Below, piece after piece: positions 17,946 through 26,626 of a DNA stretch of 64,000 nt. This DNA is from Agrobacterium tumefaciens (GTDB lineage: Bacteria; Pseudomonadota; Alphaproteobacteria; Rhizobiales; Rhizobiaceae), in assembly GCA_025560025.1 (NCBI GenBank), contig CP048486.1:248001-312000 (forward strand), given 5' to 3'. Within the stretch, counting starts at the first letter, position 1; the number at the start of each line of letters is the position of its first letter. The notes beneath the pieces were generated by a model, which was not told the DNA's origin, did not search any database, and saw only the letters and a list, made by a program, of their open reading frames with translations. Both the position numbers and the translations under genes were made by a program.

Positions 17946-19070
17946 ATGACCGAAACAGCTATAGCCAAGCCCATTCCAGTCACCGTCCTGACGGGATATC
18001 TCGGCGCCGGCAAAACGACGCTTCTCAACCGCATTCTCTCCGAGAACCACGGCAAGAAATACGCTGTCATCGTCAATGAATTCGGCGAGATCGGTATCGA
18101 TAACGATCTGATCGTCGAGTCCGATGAAGAAATCTACGAAATGAACAATGGCTGCGTATGCTGCACGGTGCGCGGCGACCTGATCCGCGTCGTGGAAGGC
18201 CTGATGCGCCGCCCCGGCCGTTTCGACGGCATCATCGTCGAGACGACAGGCCTTGCCGATCCCGTTCCCGTCGCCCAGACCTTCTTCATGGATGACGACG
18301 TGCGCGCCAAGACCGAGCTTGACGCCGTCGTCGCCCTCGTTGACGCCAAGCACCTGCCGCTGCGCCTGAAGGACAGCCGCGAGGCTGAAGACCAGATCGC
18401 CTTTGCCGATGTCGTCGTCGTCAACAAGACCGATCTCGTTTCGCCGGAGGAAGTGGCCCGCATCGAGGATATCGTGCGCGCCATCAACCCGTCCGCGCGC
18501 ATCTACAAGACCACCCGGTCCGGTGTCGATCTCGCCCGGGTTCTCGATCAGGGCGCCTTCAATCTGGAGCGCGCGCTGGAAAACGATCCGCATTTCCTCG
18601 AGCACGGCCATGACGACCACGTCTGCGGCCCCGATTGCGACCATCACCACCACGATCATGATCACCATCATCACGACCATGACCACGATCACGGGCATCA
18701 TGACCACGATCATGGGCATGACCATGGCCACGATCATCACCACCATGGCGCGGTTTCGCCGATCCATGACGTGACGGTGCAGTCGGTCTCGCTGCGCGGC
18801 GGCGAGATGAACCCCGAGCGGTTCTTCCCATGGATCCAGAAGGTCACCCAGACCGACGGCCCGAACATTCTGCGCCTCAAGGGCATCATCGCCTTCAAGG
18901 GCGATGCGGAGCGTTACGTGGTGCAGGGCGTGCACATGATCATCGAGGGCGACCACCAGCGCCCGTGGAAGGAAGACGAAAAACGCGAAAGCCGCCTCGT
19001 CTTCATCGGCCGCGAACTGGACCGCGAGAAGCTGGAAAAAAGCTTCAACGCCTGCCTCGCCACGGCCTGA
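17946..19070 (+). CDS. G3E-family (COG0523, CobW-like) GTPase, putative zinc metallochaperone
   Basis: 374-aa P-loop GTPase thought to deliver zinc or a related metal to client proteins under limitation. Walker A GYLGAGKTT is at residues 17-25, the metal-binding CxCC motif (CVCC) at 70-73, and the NKTD guanine motif at 160-163. Residues ~217-268 are an extreme histidine/aspartate-rich loop, a probable metal reservoir. The CobW_C domain follows to the C-terminus. A Zur-like site upstream suggests induction by zinc starvation. A WD40-protein gene follows, separated by a 223-base gap with a repeat. It is not part of a cobalamin cluster, so a CobW role in vitamin B12 synthesis is less likely. Confidence 0.9.
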   Translation: MTETAIAKPIPVTVLTGYLGAGKTTLLNRILSENHGKKYAVIVNEFGEIGIDNDLIVESDEEIYEMNNGCVCCTVRGDLIRVVEGLMRRPGRFDGIIVETTGLADPVPVAQTFFMDDDVRAKTELDAVVALVDAKHLPLRLKDSREAEDQIAFADVVVVNKTDLVSPEEVARIEDIVRAINPSARIYKTTRSGVDLARVLDQGAFNLERALENDPHFLEHGHDDHVCGPDCDHHHHDHDHHHHDHDHDHGHHDHDHGHDHGHDHHHHGAVSPIHDVTVQSVSLRGGEMNPERFFPWIQKVTQTDGPNILRLKGIIAFKGDAERYVVQGVHMIIEGDHQRPWKEDEKRESRLVFIGRELDREKLEKSFNACLATA

Positions 19071-19121
19071 GGTTTTCAAGGGACGCACCGAGACGCTCAT
19101 GCTCGGTGCCCTCCCCACGTT

Positions 19122-19200
19122 CGACGTCATCCTCGGGCTTGACCCGAGGACCCATTGCCGCCAGCATGTGGATCGCCGGGTCAAGCCCGACCATGACGCG
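19122..19200. repeat. Mosaic palindromic repeat, copy 6 (uninterrupted IS110 target type)
   Basis: Contains CGACGTCATCCTCGGGCTTG followed by ACCCGAGGACCC, and later CGGGTCAAGCCCGACCATGA. Its left arm has the same sequence that is split by the insertion sequence at 40245-41385, so it shows what the undisturbed target looks like. It lies in the gap between the G3E GTPase and WD40 genes, next to a hairpin GCACCGAG / CTCGGTGC (19085-19109). Confidence 0.8.
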
Positions 19201-19293
19201 ACGGGTTGAAACCGCACCAACGGGTCCTCCCGACCTTTGTCAGCGACCGAAATCCACCAAACGAAAAACACACATACGAAAGACCGATGCCCC

Positions 19294-20286
19294 ATGCCGA
19301 CTGTTGCCCCGCTTGATATCGAAGGCCACGTGGTCTCGACCCATTTTCTCGGCGACATTCCCCTGTTTGCCACCGCCGCCGGCACCATTCACCGGCTGGA
19401 TGGCGGCGAGAAGGTGACTGAGGCGCATGACGGGCTTCTGACCTGCGTGCGCGATCCCTATAGCGCCACGCTGCTTTCCGGCGGTGAAGACGGCCGTGTG
19501 CTGCGCATTGGCCATGACGGCAGCATCAGCGAGATCGCCAACGTGCCACGCAAATGGGTGGGCGTCGTCGCCGGCGGGCCGCAGAAGGCTGTCGCTTATG
19601 GCGTCGGCAAATCCAGTTTCGTCCGGCTGTCGGACGGCACGGTCAAGGAATTCAAGGAAGAGCGCACGGTGGAGGCCATCGCCTTCGCGCCCAAGGGCCT
19701 GCGCATTGCGGTGGCCCGTTATAACGGTGTGACGCTGCACTGGGTGGCGACATCAGGCGATCCCGTTGATCTGGAATGGAAGGGTGCGCATACCGGCGTC
19801 ACCTTCTCGCCCGATGGCAAGTTCCTCGTCACCACCATGCAGGAAAACGCCCTGCACGGCTGGAAGATGGAAGCCACCAAGGGCGGCATGGAAGCCCGCC
19901 ACATGCGCATGACGGGTTATCCCGCCAAGGTCAAATCGATTTCCTGGTCGGCAAAGGGCAAATGGCTGGCCTCTTCCGGCGCGCCGGCCGCCATCGTCTG
20001 GCCGTTTGCCGGCAAGGACGGCCCGATGGGCAAGGCCCCGGAAGAACTCGGCAGCCGCGCCAATATCATGGTCACCAATGTCGCCTTCCACCCTGTGGAA
20101 GATGTGCTCGCCATCGGCTTCATCGACGGCATGATCCTCGGCGTGAGGCTCGCGGACGGCAAGGAAGCCCTGCTGCGCCGCCCCGGCAAGGGCGCCATCA
20201 CCAGCATGGACTGGAGCGCCACCGGCAAGCTGCTTGCCTTCGCCTCCGAAGCGGGCGATTGCGGGATCATCGATATTTCGGCTTGA
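19294..20286 (+). CDS. WD40-repeat beta-propeller protein
   Basis: 330-aa protein made of WD40-like blades and nothing else, with no signal peptide or membrane segment, so probably cytoplasmic. Blade-like segments include LLTCVRDPYSATLLSGGEDG, GVTFSPDGKFLVTTMQENAL and VKSISWSAKGKWLASSGAPA. The ATG at 19294 (MPTVAPLDIEG) is chosen over a start at 19237 because blade homology begins there. It follows the G3E GTPase gene; I recall this pairing from other rhizobia but cannot check it here. It may be a scaffold or client-recognition partner; that is inference. Confidence 0.85.
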   Translation: MPTVAPLDIEGHVVSTHFLGDIPLFATAAGTIHRLDGGEKVTEAHDGLLTCVRDPYSATLLSGGEDGRVLRIGHDGSISEIANVPRKWVGVVAGGPQKAVAYGVGKSSFVRLSDGTVKEFKEERTVEAIAFAPKGLRIAVARYNGVTLHWVATSGDPVDLEWKGAHTGVTFSPDGKFLVTTMQENALHGWKMEATKGGMEARHMRMTGYPAKVKSISWSAKGKWLASSGAPAAIVWPFAGKDGPMGKAPEELGSRANIMVTNVAFHPVEDVLAIGFIDGMILGVRLADGKEALLRRPGKGAITSMDWSATGKLLAFASEAGDCGIIDISA

Positions 20287-20307
20287 GGGATGACGGGTAA
20301 AGCACCC

Positions 20308-20420
20308 GTCACCCCGGACTTGGGCCGGGGCCCAGTGCGATCAGGTTCCTGACCGCGACAGAGTCCCTTCATGGCGCAGATGCGCCGTGGCTGGATGCCG
20401 GCTCAAGGCCGGCATGACGG
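20308..20420. repeat. Mosaic palindromic repeat, copy 7
   Basis: Contains GTCACCCCGGACTTGGGCCG at the left and CCGGCTCAAGGCCGGCATGA at the right, with CATGGCGCAGATGCGCCGTG between. It lies between the convergent WD40 and MFS genes. Confidence 0.8.
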
Positions 20421-20448
20421 AAGAGAGATGTTGGGCTTCGTTAGCCCT

Positions 20449-21630
20449 CTACTCCCCCACCTGACGGCGCGTGAGGAACAGCAGCAGCAACCCCGCACCG
20501 GCACCCACCGAGGCAAGCCGGATCGATACGCCGAAGCTGGCATATTGCGCCACAAACCCCATCAGCGGCACAGCAAACAATGCGGCAAGGAAGATGGAAT
20601 TCATGTAAAGCGCCGTCGCCCGCGCCGTGCGGCCGCGCGCAAAACCCTGAATGAAAGTCAGGCTTGTACCGGCGAAAAGGCCGTAATAGGCCCCCTCCAT
20701 TGCCGCGCCGATGATCATGGCAGGCAAGGTTTCGACCGAGGCAATGATGTTGAAGGCAATGATCGCCATCACCGCCGCGATGCAGAGAAGGATACGGGCG
20801 CTGACCCGGCGCATGACCCTCGGCGCAAGCAGGATCAGCAGAACCTCCATCGCGCATTTCACGCTGAGCGACAGACCAGGCGCGTAGTCCGGAAGGCCCA
20901 CTTCCCGCACCAGAAACACCGGCAGGGCGGAAGCGCACAGGGAATGCGCAAAGGACATGCAGAAGCTCGCCGTGGCCGCCAGAAGCAGCGGCAGGTTGCG
21001 TCCGGTGTCGGTTTGCCCCTCCTCGCGCCGCTCCATCGGGCATGTCTGGCCACGCGGCACGATGGCAAGCGCAAGCCCGCCCCAGATGGTGGCCATCAGC
21101 ATGGCGTTGATGAACACCGCTTTCGCGCCGGCCAGATCGACGATCAGATAGGCGGCAGCGGGAAGCAGCATCCAGGCCAGCGACACCATCATTCGCAGAA
21201 AGGCGTTATAGGACGCCGTATCGAGTGACTTTACCCGTCCGTGATAACGGCCGTAGCTGAAGACGAGGGTGCTGGCGGCATTGGAAAGCCCCATGCCAGT
21301 TGCCGTTATCGCCACCAGCAGCGCCAGGTTCCCGAAGGTCGCCGCCGCCGCCGCGACAAAGGCACCCAGGACGGAGAGAAGCAGCAAAGGCCGCACCCGC
21401 ACGCCGGCATCGACACGCTCGCCATAAATGCGGCTGGCAACAATAGAGGCAACCATTGCCGTGACGCTGTAAAGACCGAGCGTCGCCGGTGCATGGCCAA
21501 GCACCTGGATGATATAAAAACCGATAAACGGCACGACAGCCGCATTCGTGCTGCCGGCAAGAAAGACCAGTAGCGCGATCAAGTAGGCCTGACGATCAAA
21601 TGCGTCCGGCGAAGCGCGTTTCTGTAGCAT
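20449..21630 (-). CDS. MFS transporter, sugar-efflux (SetA-like) type
   Basis: Inner-membrane transporter of 393 aa with about twelve hydrophobic helices, resembling the Set family of sugar efflux transporters. Conserved-looking segments include GERVDAGVRVRPLLLLSVLGA after helix 2 and YYGLFAGTSLTFIQGFARGR in the second half. The ATG at 21630 (MLQKRASPDAFDRQ) gives normal family length; the frame stays open to 21942, but a terminator lies at 21732-21758, so the gene must start downstream of it. No good Shine-Dalgarno is seen before this ATG, so the exact start is uncertain. Substrate unknown. Confidence 0.82.
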   Translation of the reverse strand: MLQKRASPDAFDRQAYLIALLVFLAGSTNAAVVPFIGFYIIQVLGHAPATLGLYSVTAMVASIVASRIYGERVDAGVRVRPLLLLSVLGAFVAAAAATFGNLALLVAITATGMGLSNAASTLVFSYGRYHGRVKSLDTASYNAFLRMMVSLAWMLLPAAAYLIVDLAGAKAVFINAMLMATIWGGLALAIVPRGQTCPMERREEGQTDTGRNLPLLLAATASFCMSFAHSLCASALPVFLVREVGLPDYAPGLSLSVKCAMEVLLILLAPRVMRRVSARILLCIAAVMAIIAFNIIASVETLPAMIIGAAMEGAYYGLFAGTSLTFIQGFARGRTARATALYMNSIFLAALFAVPLMGFVAQYASFGVSIRLASVGAGAGLLLLFLTRRQVGE

Positions 21631-21731
21631 GGAGAATCGACTGGAAGCCTGGAGGTCGTGAAACTCACCTTCACACCAAAACGCCCCGCCATTCAAGCCC
21701 GTTCGCAGTTTCATTTCCAGGGAGCAGAGAC

Positions 21732-21758
21732 AAAAAAAGGGGGCCGCAAGGCCCCCTT
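21732..21758 (-). terminator. Intrinsic terminator of the small secreted-protein gene
   Basis: Read on the minus strand, GGGGGCC-ttgc-GGCCCCC is followed by seven T residues. It lies 138 bases past the stop of the 21896-22183 gene and before the MFS gene, separating the two transcripts. Confidence 0.88.
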
Positions 21759-21895
21759 CCAGTCGTGCGATGCGCCGTTTGTTCTTGCCGGAAGCAGCAT
21801 GCGTCATACACACGCAACTCAAGGCTTGTTCCCGGCTTATGTCCTGTGCGCATCGTTTTCGTCGAAAATCCCTGTCGATTTTCGATCTGGATTGT

Positions 21896-22183
21896 CTAGT
21901 GCCGGCGCTTCTTGCCGCCGTCATTCTTATTGTCGATGACATCGACGGACGTCTTGTTGCCGTTCAGCACACCGTTCAGGATGCCGGTCTTGTTGCCATT
22001 CAGAATCCCGTTATTGGACAGGATGCCGCTGACACCGAGATCGATGCTGGGCGAGACGACGACAAGGGCGCCGCCCTTGTTGCTGTTGCCGGACAGGATG
22101 CCTCCCAGAAGACCGCCCGCATTGGCCTGACCAACGGAAGCGACAGTAAGAATAGCGGCTACACAAGCGAACTTTGCAATCAT
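21896..22183 (-). CDS. Small secreted Gly/Asn-rich repeat protein, 95 aa
   Basis: I do not recognise a family. Residues 1-22 are a clear signal peptide ending in QANA. The mature part is rich in Gly, Asn, Leu and Ile and contains short internal repeats around NGILNGNKTGILNGVLNGNK (about residues 58-77), then ends in a basic tail GGKKRRH. The start has a strong Shine-Dalgarno (AGGAGAGAGAA). An intrinsic terminator follows, so it is a separate transcription unit. The periodic NG/IL pattern could favour a beta-solenoid or self-assembling fold; that is inference. Confidence 0.75.
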   Translation of the reverse strand: MIAKFACVAAILTVASVGQANAGGLLGGILSGNSNKGGALVVVSPSIDLGVSGILSNNGILNGNKTGILNGVLNGNKTSVDVIDNKNDGGKKRRH

Positions 22184-22454
22184 TTCTCTCTCCTCTTTTG
22201 TTTGATCACGCCCTCTGGCGTAACCGAACTGTATATTTAGAGGATTCTAATTCAAGCAAAGGCTAATATTACAATAAACGATTAACACTAATACTTATGA
22301 TTTTAATCAAATTTTACATATCGCGACTTCGCGCGCCCGCCCCTTATTCAAACAACGCCGGCCGCCACCTGTGCTGCGACAGTAAAAGCGGCGCCAAAAA
22401 CTTTGTTAACCATCCAAATATAAGATATTGCTTAATTATCGACTGGAGATGCGC

Positions 22455-23633
22455 ATGGGACTGGGGGGATATATCGCGCTTGTTCTCGGGCTTGCCTGCG
22501 CCTGTGGCGCACGGGCGGGGGAAAAGGCCGATGAGCACAATGTCACCTATAAATCCGGCATTGCTTATGACAGCAATTATTTCGCCGATACCAACCGGCT
22601 GAGCGCGATTTCGCTGCGCGCCGGCTTTGGGCTCAATGGCAAGATCGCGCTGGAAGGGGCGGAGCTGCGTTATTCGCTTGAGCAGGAAGAGGTTCGCCTG
22701 CCCCGTTATCGTTTCGCCAATGAACATAATACCATCGCGGCGCTGGGGCTGACGAAACGATTTTCCGAAAAGCTGGAATGGGCCCTTGAGCTGCGCGGCA
22801 CCCGCAGTGATGCCGGCGATATATTCCTGCACCTGCCGGAAGAAGACATTGGTTACCGGCAGCTGGATCACAAGCTGGAGGCGTCCTCCCAGCTCGGCAT
22901 CCTCGCCCTTGGCGGCAAGAACACGCTGACGGCAAGCCTCACCAGCCTGATGAAAGGCAAGGCGCGCTTCCGCCCGGCCTATTTCATGCCCACCCGACTG
23001 GAAGCGAACGAGGCGCTTTTATCGCTGAAGGCCGAATATGCAAGATCACTCGGCGGCGGCGAGGCGGGGCTGACGCTTGCCTACGACCGTATCGCCGTGC
23101 CTAAGGGGCAGCAGGAAAAATATGAACGTTTCCCGGCCAATACGCTGCGAGGTTCTCTGGCCTATGGTTACAGGTTCTCCGACCGTTTCGCGGTTCTGGC
23201 CGAAGCGGGCTTCACCTCCATTTCCGGCGATGAGATCAGCGACAAGGTAAAACGCACCCGCCCCTATCTGCGGGCCGAGGCCGAGGTGAAGGCCACCGAT
23301 CGCATCGCCTTCGGCGCGGGCTTTTCGCAGGACTATGCGCTTTTCGACCCGGATGACCCGATTGCCGAATTCCATCGCCGCTTTCAATTCGTCGTGAAAA
23401 GCAGGCTCACCGAAAAGGTCCGGCTCGATCTTGCGCTGCACCGGGTCCACAAGGACTGGATCTATTATAATTACGATACCAGCGAGCGCCGGCTGGTCGC
23501 GACGCTCTCCTTCGATACCGGCAAGAACAGCAAGCTGGAGGTGGAGTTCAACCGCCTGCTGCATGGCGAGCGCGATACCGATCTTGCCTATAGCGGCTCC
23601 AGCATCACCTCGCGTTTCAGCGGCACCTTCTGA
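22455..23633 (+). CDS. Putative outer-membrane beta-barrel protein
   Basis: 392-aa exported protein without a family I can name. A signal peptide (GYIALVLGLACACGARAG) opens the protein. The rest alternates polar and hydrophobic residues in strand-length blocks rich in Tyr, Phe, Leu and Arg, such as TIAALGLTKRFSEKLEWALE and RPYLRAEAEVKATDRIAFGA, and the last residue is Phe, as in outer-membrane barrels. ATG 22455 is spaced six bases from GGAG; ATG 22449 is possible but too close. It stands alone on the plus strand. An exopolysaccharide or surface role is possible but unsupported. Confidence 0.7.
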   Translation: MGLGGYIALVLGLACACGARAGEKADEHNVTYKSGIAYDSNYFADTNRLSAISLRAGFGLNGKIALEGAELRYSLEQEEVRLPRYRFANEHNTIAALGLTKRFSEKLEWALELRGTRSDAGDIFLHLPEEDIGYRQLDHKLEASSQLGILALGGKNTLTASLTSLMKGKARFRPAYFMPTRLEANEALLSLKAEYARSLGGGEAGLTLAYDRIAVPKGQQEKYERFPANTLRGSLAYGYRFSDRFAVLAEAGFTSISGDEISDKVKRTRPYLRAEAEVKATDRIAFGAGFSQDYALFDPDDPIAEFHRRFQFVVKSRLTEKVRLDLALHRVHKDWIYYNYDTSERRLVATLSFDTGKNSKLEVEFNRLLHGERDTDLAYSGSSITSRFSGTF

Positions 23634-23740
23634 AATTTAGTGTCGGCCCGCGCGAAGGATCGGACGCATCAGGTCGAAATTCGGTCCCAATTTCTGCTAG
23701 AGTCGGGCCTCAAAGATTCGAAGGCAGGACAGACCGGATA

Positions 23741-24382
23741 ATGAACAGACGCTTTTTGCTCCTCGCGGCCGGCCTTGCCTGCGTTCCCGTCGCCGCGGCG
23801 GCGCATCCGCATATCTTTGCCGAAGCCCGCATGGAAATCGTCGAGGGGCCGAACGGCACCGTTCAGGAAGTGCGCAACATCTGGCGTTTCGACGAAATGT
23901 TCTCGGCAAGCGTGGTGATGGATTACGACAAGAACAGCGATCTGAAGCTCGACAAGGACGAGCTGGCCGAAATCGGCAATACCGTTCTGGAATCGCTCGC
24001 CGAATATTCCTACTACACCTTCATCACCGCCAATGGAAAACCGGTGGAATTTTCCAAGCCCGAGGCCATTCACGTGGACTACAAGGACCAGCAGATCCTG
24101 ATGTTCTTCTCCGTGAAGCCGGCCAAGCCTCTCGCCGTCAAGGGCAAGCTCAGCTTCGGCGCCTGGGATCCGACCATGTATACGGCGATCGATTTCGCCA
24201 AGGACGGCGATATCGCCACGCAGGGTAAGGATCTGAATGCCTGCAAGCACCACGTGGTGCGCCCCGATCCCGACGAGGTGATCTCGCAGAACCAGAGTTC
24301 GCTGACCGACGCCTTCTTCAACGATCCGACCGGCACCGACATGACCAAGCTCTTCGCCACCCGGCTGGAGGTGACATGCTGA
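23741..24382 (+). CDS. DUF1007 family periplasmic protein
   Basis: 213-aa exported protein of the DUF1007 (COG3683) family. The signal peptide ends in AAAA and the mature protein starts HPHIFAEARMEIVEG, whose histidines could bind metal; the family often has HPH at this place. It also holds an EF-hand-like stretch DYDKNSDLKLDKDELAE. The gene overlaps the NicO-type transporter gene by seven bases, and such pairs are recurrent in proteobacteria, so it probably helps that transporter handle nickel, cobalt or zinc. Confidence 0.85.
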   Translation: MNRRFLLLAAGLACVPVAAAAHPHIFAEARMEIVEGPNGTVQEVRNIWRFDEMFSASVVMDYDKNSDLKLDKDELAEIGNTVLESLAEYSYYTFITANGKPVEFSKPEAIHVDYKDQQILMFFSVKPAKPLAVKGKLSFGAWDPTMYTAIDFAKDGDIATQGKDLNACKHHVVRPDPDEVISQNQSSLTDAFFNDPTGTDMTKLFATRLEVTC

Positions 24383-25425
24383 GCCGCAGGGCCGGCCTCT
24401 TCGCCGTCGCCATCGGCCTTATTGCCGTGGCCGGTGCCGCCCATGCGCAGTCGCCGCTCGGCATCGGCTCGGCCGAACCTTCCTTTTCCGTCGGCGGCCC
24501 CTTCGCGCCGCTGATGCAATGGATCAATGTGCACCAGCAGATGTTCTACCGTGCGCTGACCGGCGCGTTGAAGGCCATGCGCGAGGATGGCTGGGCGCTC
24601 AGCTCGCTGATCGGCCTCTCTTTTGCTTATGGCGTTTTCCACGCCGCCGGCCCCGGCCACGGCAAGGCGGTCATTTCGTCCTATATGATCGCCAATGAGA
24701 CGCAGCTGAAACGCGGCATTCTCATTTCCTTCGTCTCGGCGCTCCTTCAGGGTGCGGTCGCCATCGGCCTTGTCGGTGCGGCCTGGCTGGTACTGCGCGG
24801 CACCTCCATCACCATGACGAAGGCGACGCAGGCGATGGAGATCGCCAGCTTCGCCATGGTGGCGCTGTTCGGCGCCTGGCTGCTGGTGCGAAAGCTCTGG
24901 TCACTGCGCATCCGGCGGGAACCCGTTCCCGTCTTCGCCACGGCGGGCGAGGCATCGGTGGCCCGAACCAGCGGCATGGGCACAGGGCTGCGGTTCCAGG
25001 GCAAGCCGGTCTTTGCAGATCACGACCATGACGGCACCGGCGATCTCTGCACCGCCTGCGGTAAATCCCATGCACCGGATCCCATGTTGCTGAAGGGCAA
25101 GAACTTCAGCCTGCACGAGGCATGGTCCGCCATCATCGCGGTCGGGCTCAGGCCCTGCTCTGGCGCGATCATCGTCATGAGCTTCGCGCTTCTGAACGGG
25201 CTTTATCTCGGCGGTGTGCTCTCCGTCCTCGCCATGTCGCTCGGCACGGCGATAACGGTATCGCTGCTCGCCATAATGGCGGTCTCGGCAAAAGGCCTCG
25301 CCGTGCGTTTCGCCGGCCCCGGCAGCCGCAGGGCAGCCGGCATCAGCCATGCGATCGAGATCGCCGGTGCGCTGTTCGTGCTCATCATGGGGCTGTTGCT
25401 GCTCGGCGCGTCGCTTAAGCTCTAA
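24376..25425 (+). CDS. Nickel/cobalt transporter, NicO (COG2215) family
   Basis: 349-aa membrane protein with a signal-like N-terminus and six or more helices. Family motifs HAAGPGHGKAVISSY (first conserved histidine cluster) and GLRPCSGAIIVMSFALLNG are present, with a His/Asp/Cys-containing loop ADHDHDGTGDLCTACGKSH between helices that may bind metal. It overlaps the DUF1007 gene by seven bases. Relatives export or import Ni/Co; direction and metal cannot be read from sequence. Its stop overlaps the convergent next gene by three bases. Confidence 0.88.
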   Translation: MLSRRAGLFAVAIGLIAVAGAAHAQSPLGIGSAEPSFSVGGPFAPLMQWINVHQQMFYRALTGALKAMREDGWALSSLIGLSFAYGVFHAAGPGHGKAVISSYMIANETQLKRGILISFVSALLQGAVAIGLVGAAWLVLRGTSITMTKATQAMEIASFAMVALFGAWLLVRKLWSLRIRREPVPVFATAGEASVARTSGMGTGLRFQGKPVFADHDHDGTGDLCTACGKSHAPDPMLLKGKNFSLHEAWSAIIAVGLRPCSGAIIVMSFALLNGLYLGGVLSVLAMSLGTAITVSLLAIMAVSAKGLAVRFAGPGSRRAAGISHAIEIAGALFVLIMGLLLLGASLKL

Positions 25426-25682
25426 CCGTCACGGCGACGCTGGTAACGCGCGCGCAGCCAGAACAGCAGGAAGAAACACAGCACCGCCACGGTGCCGAAG
25501 GCAGCGGCGAGCCAGGGTGAATAATCGCCCAGCCACAGCATGATCTTCGGCATGACGAAAAAGACCAGCCCGAAACCGACAATGATGAGGGCGGCGGCGA
25601 TGGCCGGCGACCAATCCTTCTTGCCGGAGCTCGGCTTTTCAGGCGCCGGGTTTTCAGGCGCCGAGTTTTCAGGCAATGGCAT
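25422..25682 (-). CDS. Small two-helix membrane protein, 86 aa
   Basis: No family recognised. A Pro/Glu/Ser-rich N-terminal tail (about 25 residues) is followed by two hydrophobic segments, WSPAIAAALIIVGFGLVFFV and SPWLAAAFGTVAVLCFFLLF, and a basic end RARYQRRRDG. The ATG at 25682 lies inside the end of the upstream GNAT gene (14-base overlap), so the two are translationally coupled. The 3' end overlaps the convergent transporter gene by three bases. Confidence 0.7.
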   Translation of the reverse strand: MPLPENSAPENPAPEKPSSGKKDWSPAIAAALIIVGFGLVFFVMPKIMLWLGDYSPWLAAAFGTVAVLCFFLLFWLRARYQRRRDG

Positions 25683-26361
25683 CGGCAAACTCCGCACGGA
25701 TATCCTCAAGCTTGCGCTTCTGCGCGCCGTCGGCCGCAAAATTCTCCGGCGCAAGCCAGGTTTCGAAGGCCTTGCCGATCAGCGGCCACTCGCCGTCGAT
25801 CATGGAAAACCACGCCGTATCGCGGTTCTGGCCCTTCGAGATCATATGCTGGCGGAAGACGCCTTCGAAGGTGAAGCCATAACGCTTCGCCGTGATCTTG
25901 GAGGGCTCGTTTTCATTGTGGCATTTCCACTCGTAACGGCGATACCCCAGATCCTCGAAAACATGTTTCGCCATCAGATAATGCGCCTCGGTGGAAAGAG
26001 GCGAGCGCTTCATCTTCGCGCCATGGGCGACGGAGCCGACCTCGACCACGCCATTGGCGGGATCCGGCCGCATATAGCTCGCCATGCCGACGATATCGCC
26101 GGTGGCGTTTTCAACGAAGACCAGCGTGACCCAGTTGAGCTTCTGCCCTGCGCCGATGAGCCAGTCGCCGAAAGCGTCGGCATCGGGAAAGGCGCTTTGC
26201 GGGAAATATTTGAGCAGCGCATTCACGCCCTCGCCGCCAAGTGCGGCCCAGAGCCTTGCGAGATGTCTTTCGCGATCGAACGGCTCCGCCGTCACGTAAC
26301 GGCCCTTCAACACCACCGGCTGCGGCGGCGGACATCCCCTAAAATCACTCAGATCGCGCAT
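25669..26361 (-). CDS. GNAT-family N-acetyltransferase
   Basis: 230-aa acetyltransferase of the RimJ/RimL-like group, which acetylates proteins or small amines from acetyl-CoA. Features include VTAEPFDRERHLARLWAALG near the N-terminus, IVGMASYMRPDPANGVVEVG in the core sheet, and the late helix NEPSKITAKRYGFTFEGVFRQ typical of this group. The ATG at 26361 (MRDLSDFRGCPPPQ) follows GGGGAAGAGA; an ATG four codons earlier is also possible. The substrate is unknown. Confidence 0.85.
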   Translation of the reverse strand: MRDLSDFRGCPPPQPVVLKGRYVTAEPFDRERHLARLWAALGGEGVNALLKYFPQSAFPDADAFGDWLIGAGQKLNWVTLVFVENATGDIVGMASYMRPDPANGVVEVGSVAHGAKMKRSPLSTEAHYLMAKHVFEDLGYRRYEWKCHNENEPSKITAKRYGFTFEGVFRQHMISKGQNRDTAWFSMIDGEWPLIGKAFETWLAPENFAADGAQKRKLEDIRAEFADAIA

Positions 26362-26444
26362 TCTCTTCCCCATTTGCTGGGAGAAGGATTAGGGCAAGCG
26401 GGGCGGGATGACAACAGTGCATGTGTCAGGTTAGCGGCTGTGGC

Positions 26445-26604
26445 TCACCCCCCTCTGCCCTGCCGGGCATCTCCCCCTCAAGGGGGGAGATCAGCAGGAG
26501 GCGCTACCACCACTTCATTCGCAAATGTTGAGAGAGGCGGGTCATAGCCGCTTGTCGATCTCCCCCCTTGAGGGGGAGATGCCCGGCAGGGCAGAGGGGG
26601 GTGA
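26445..26604. repeat. Perfect 48-bp inverted repeat flanking a 64-bp spacer
   Basis: The left arm, 26445-26492, and right arm, 26557-26604, are exact reverse complements over 48 bases. Each arm contains its own palindrome, CTCCCCCTCAAGGGGGGAG, and CCCTGCCGGGC. The transcript could form a very long hairpin. It lies upstream of the GNAT gene, and downstream of the DUF533 gene. No open reading frame or transposase is present in the spacer. Confidence 0.9.
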
Positions 26605-26626
26605 ACCGCGCCCGCCGAGGCTAACC

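Noticed and set aside
17946..19070. Calling the G3E GTPase cobW
   Set aside because: No cobalamin-synthesis gene is nearby, and the histidine-rich loop, CVCC motif and Zur-like site point to zinc-type metallochaperones instead.
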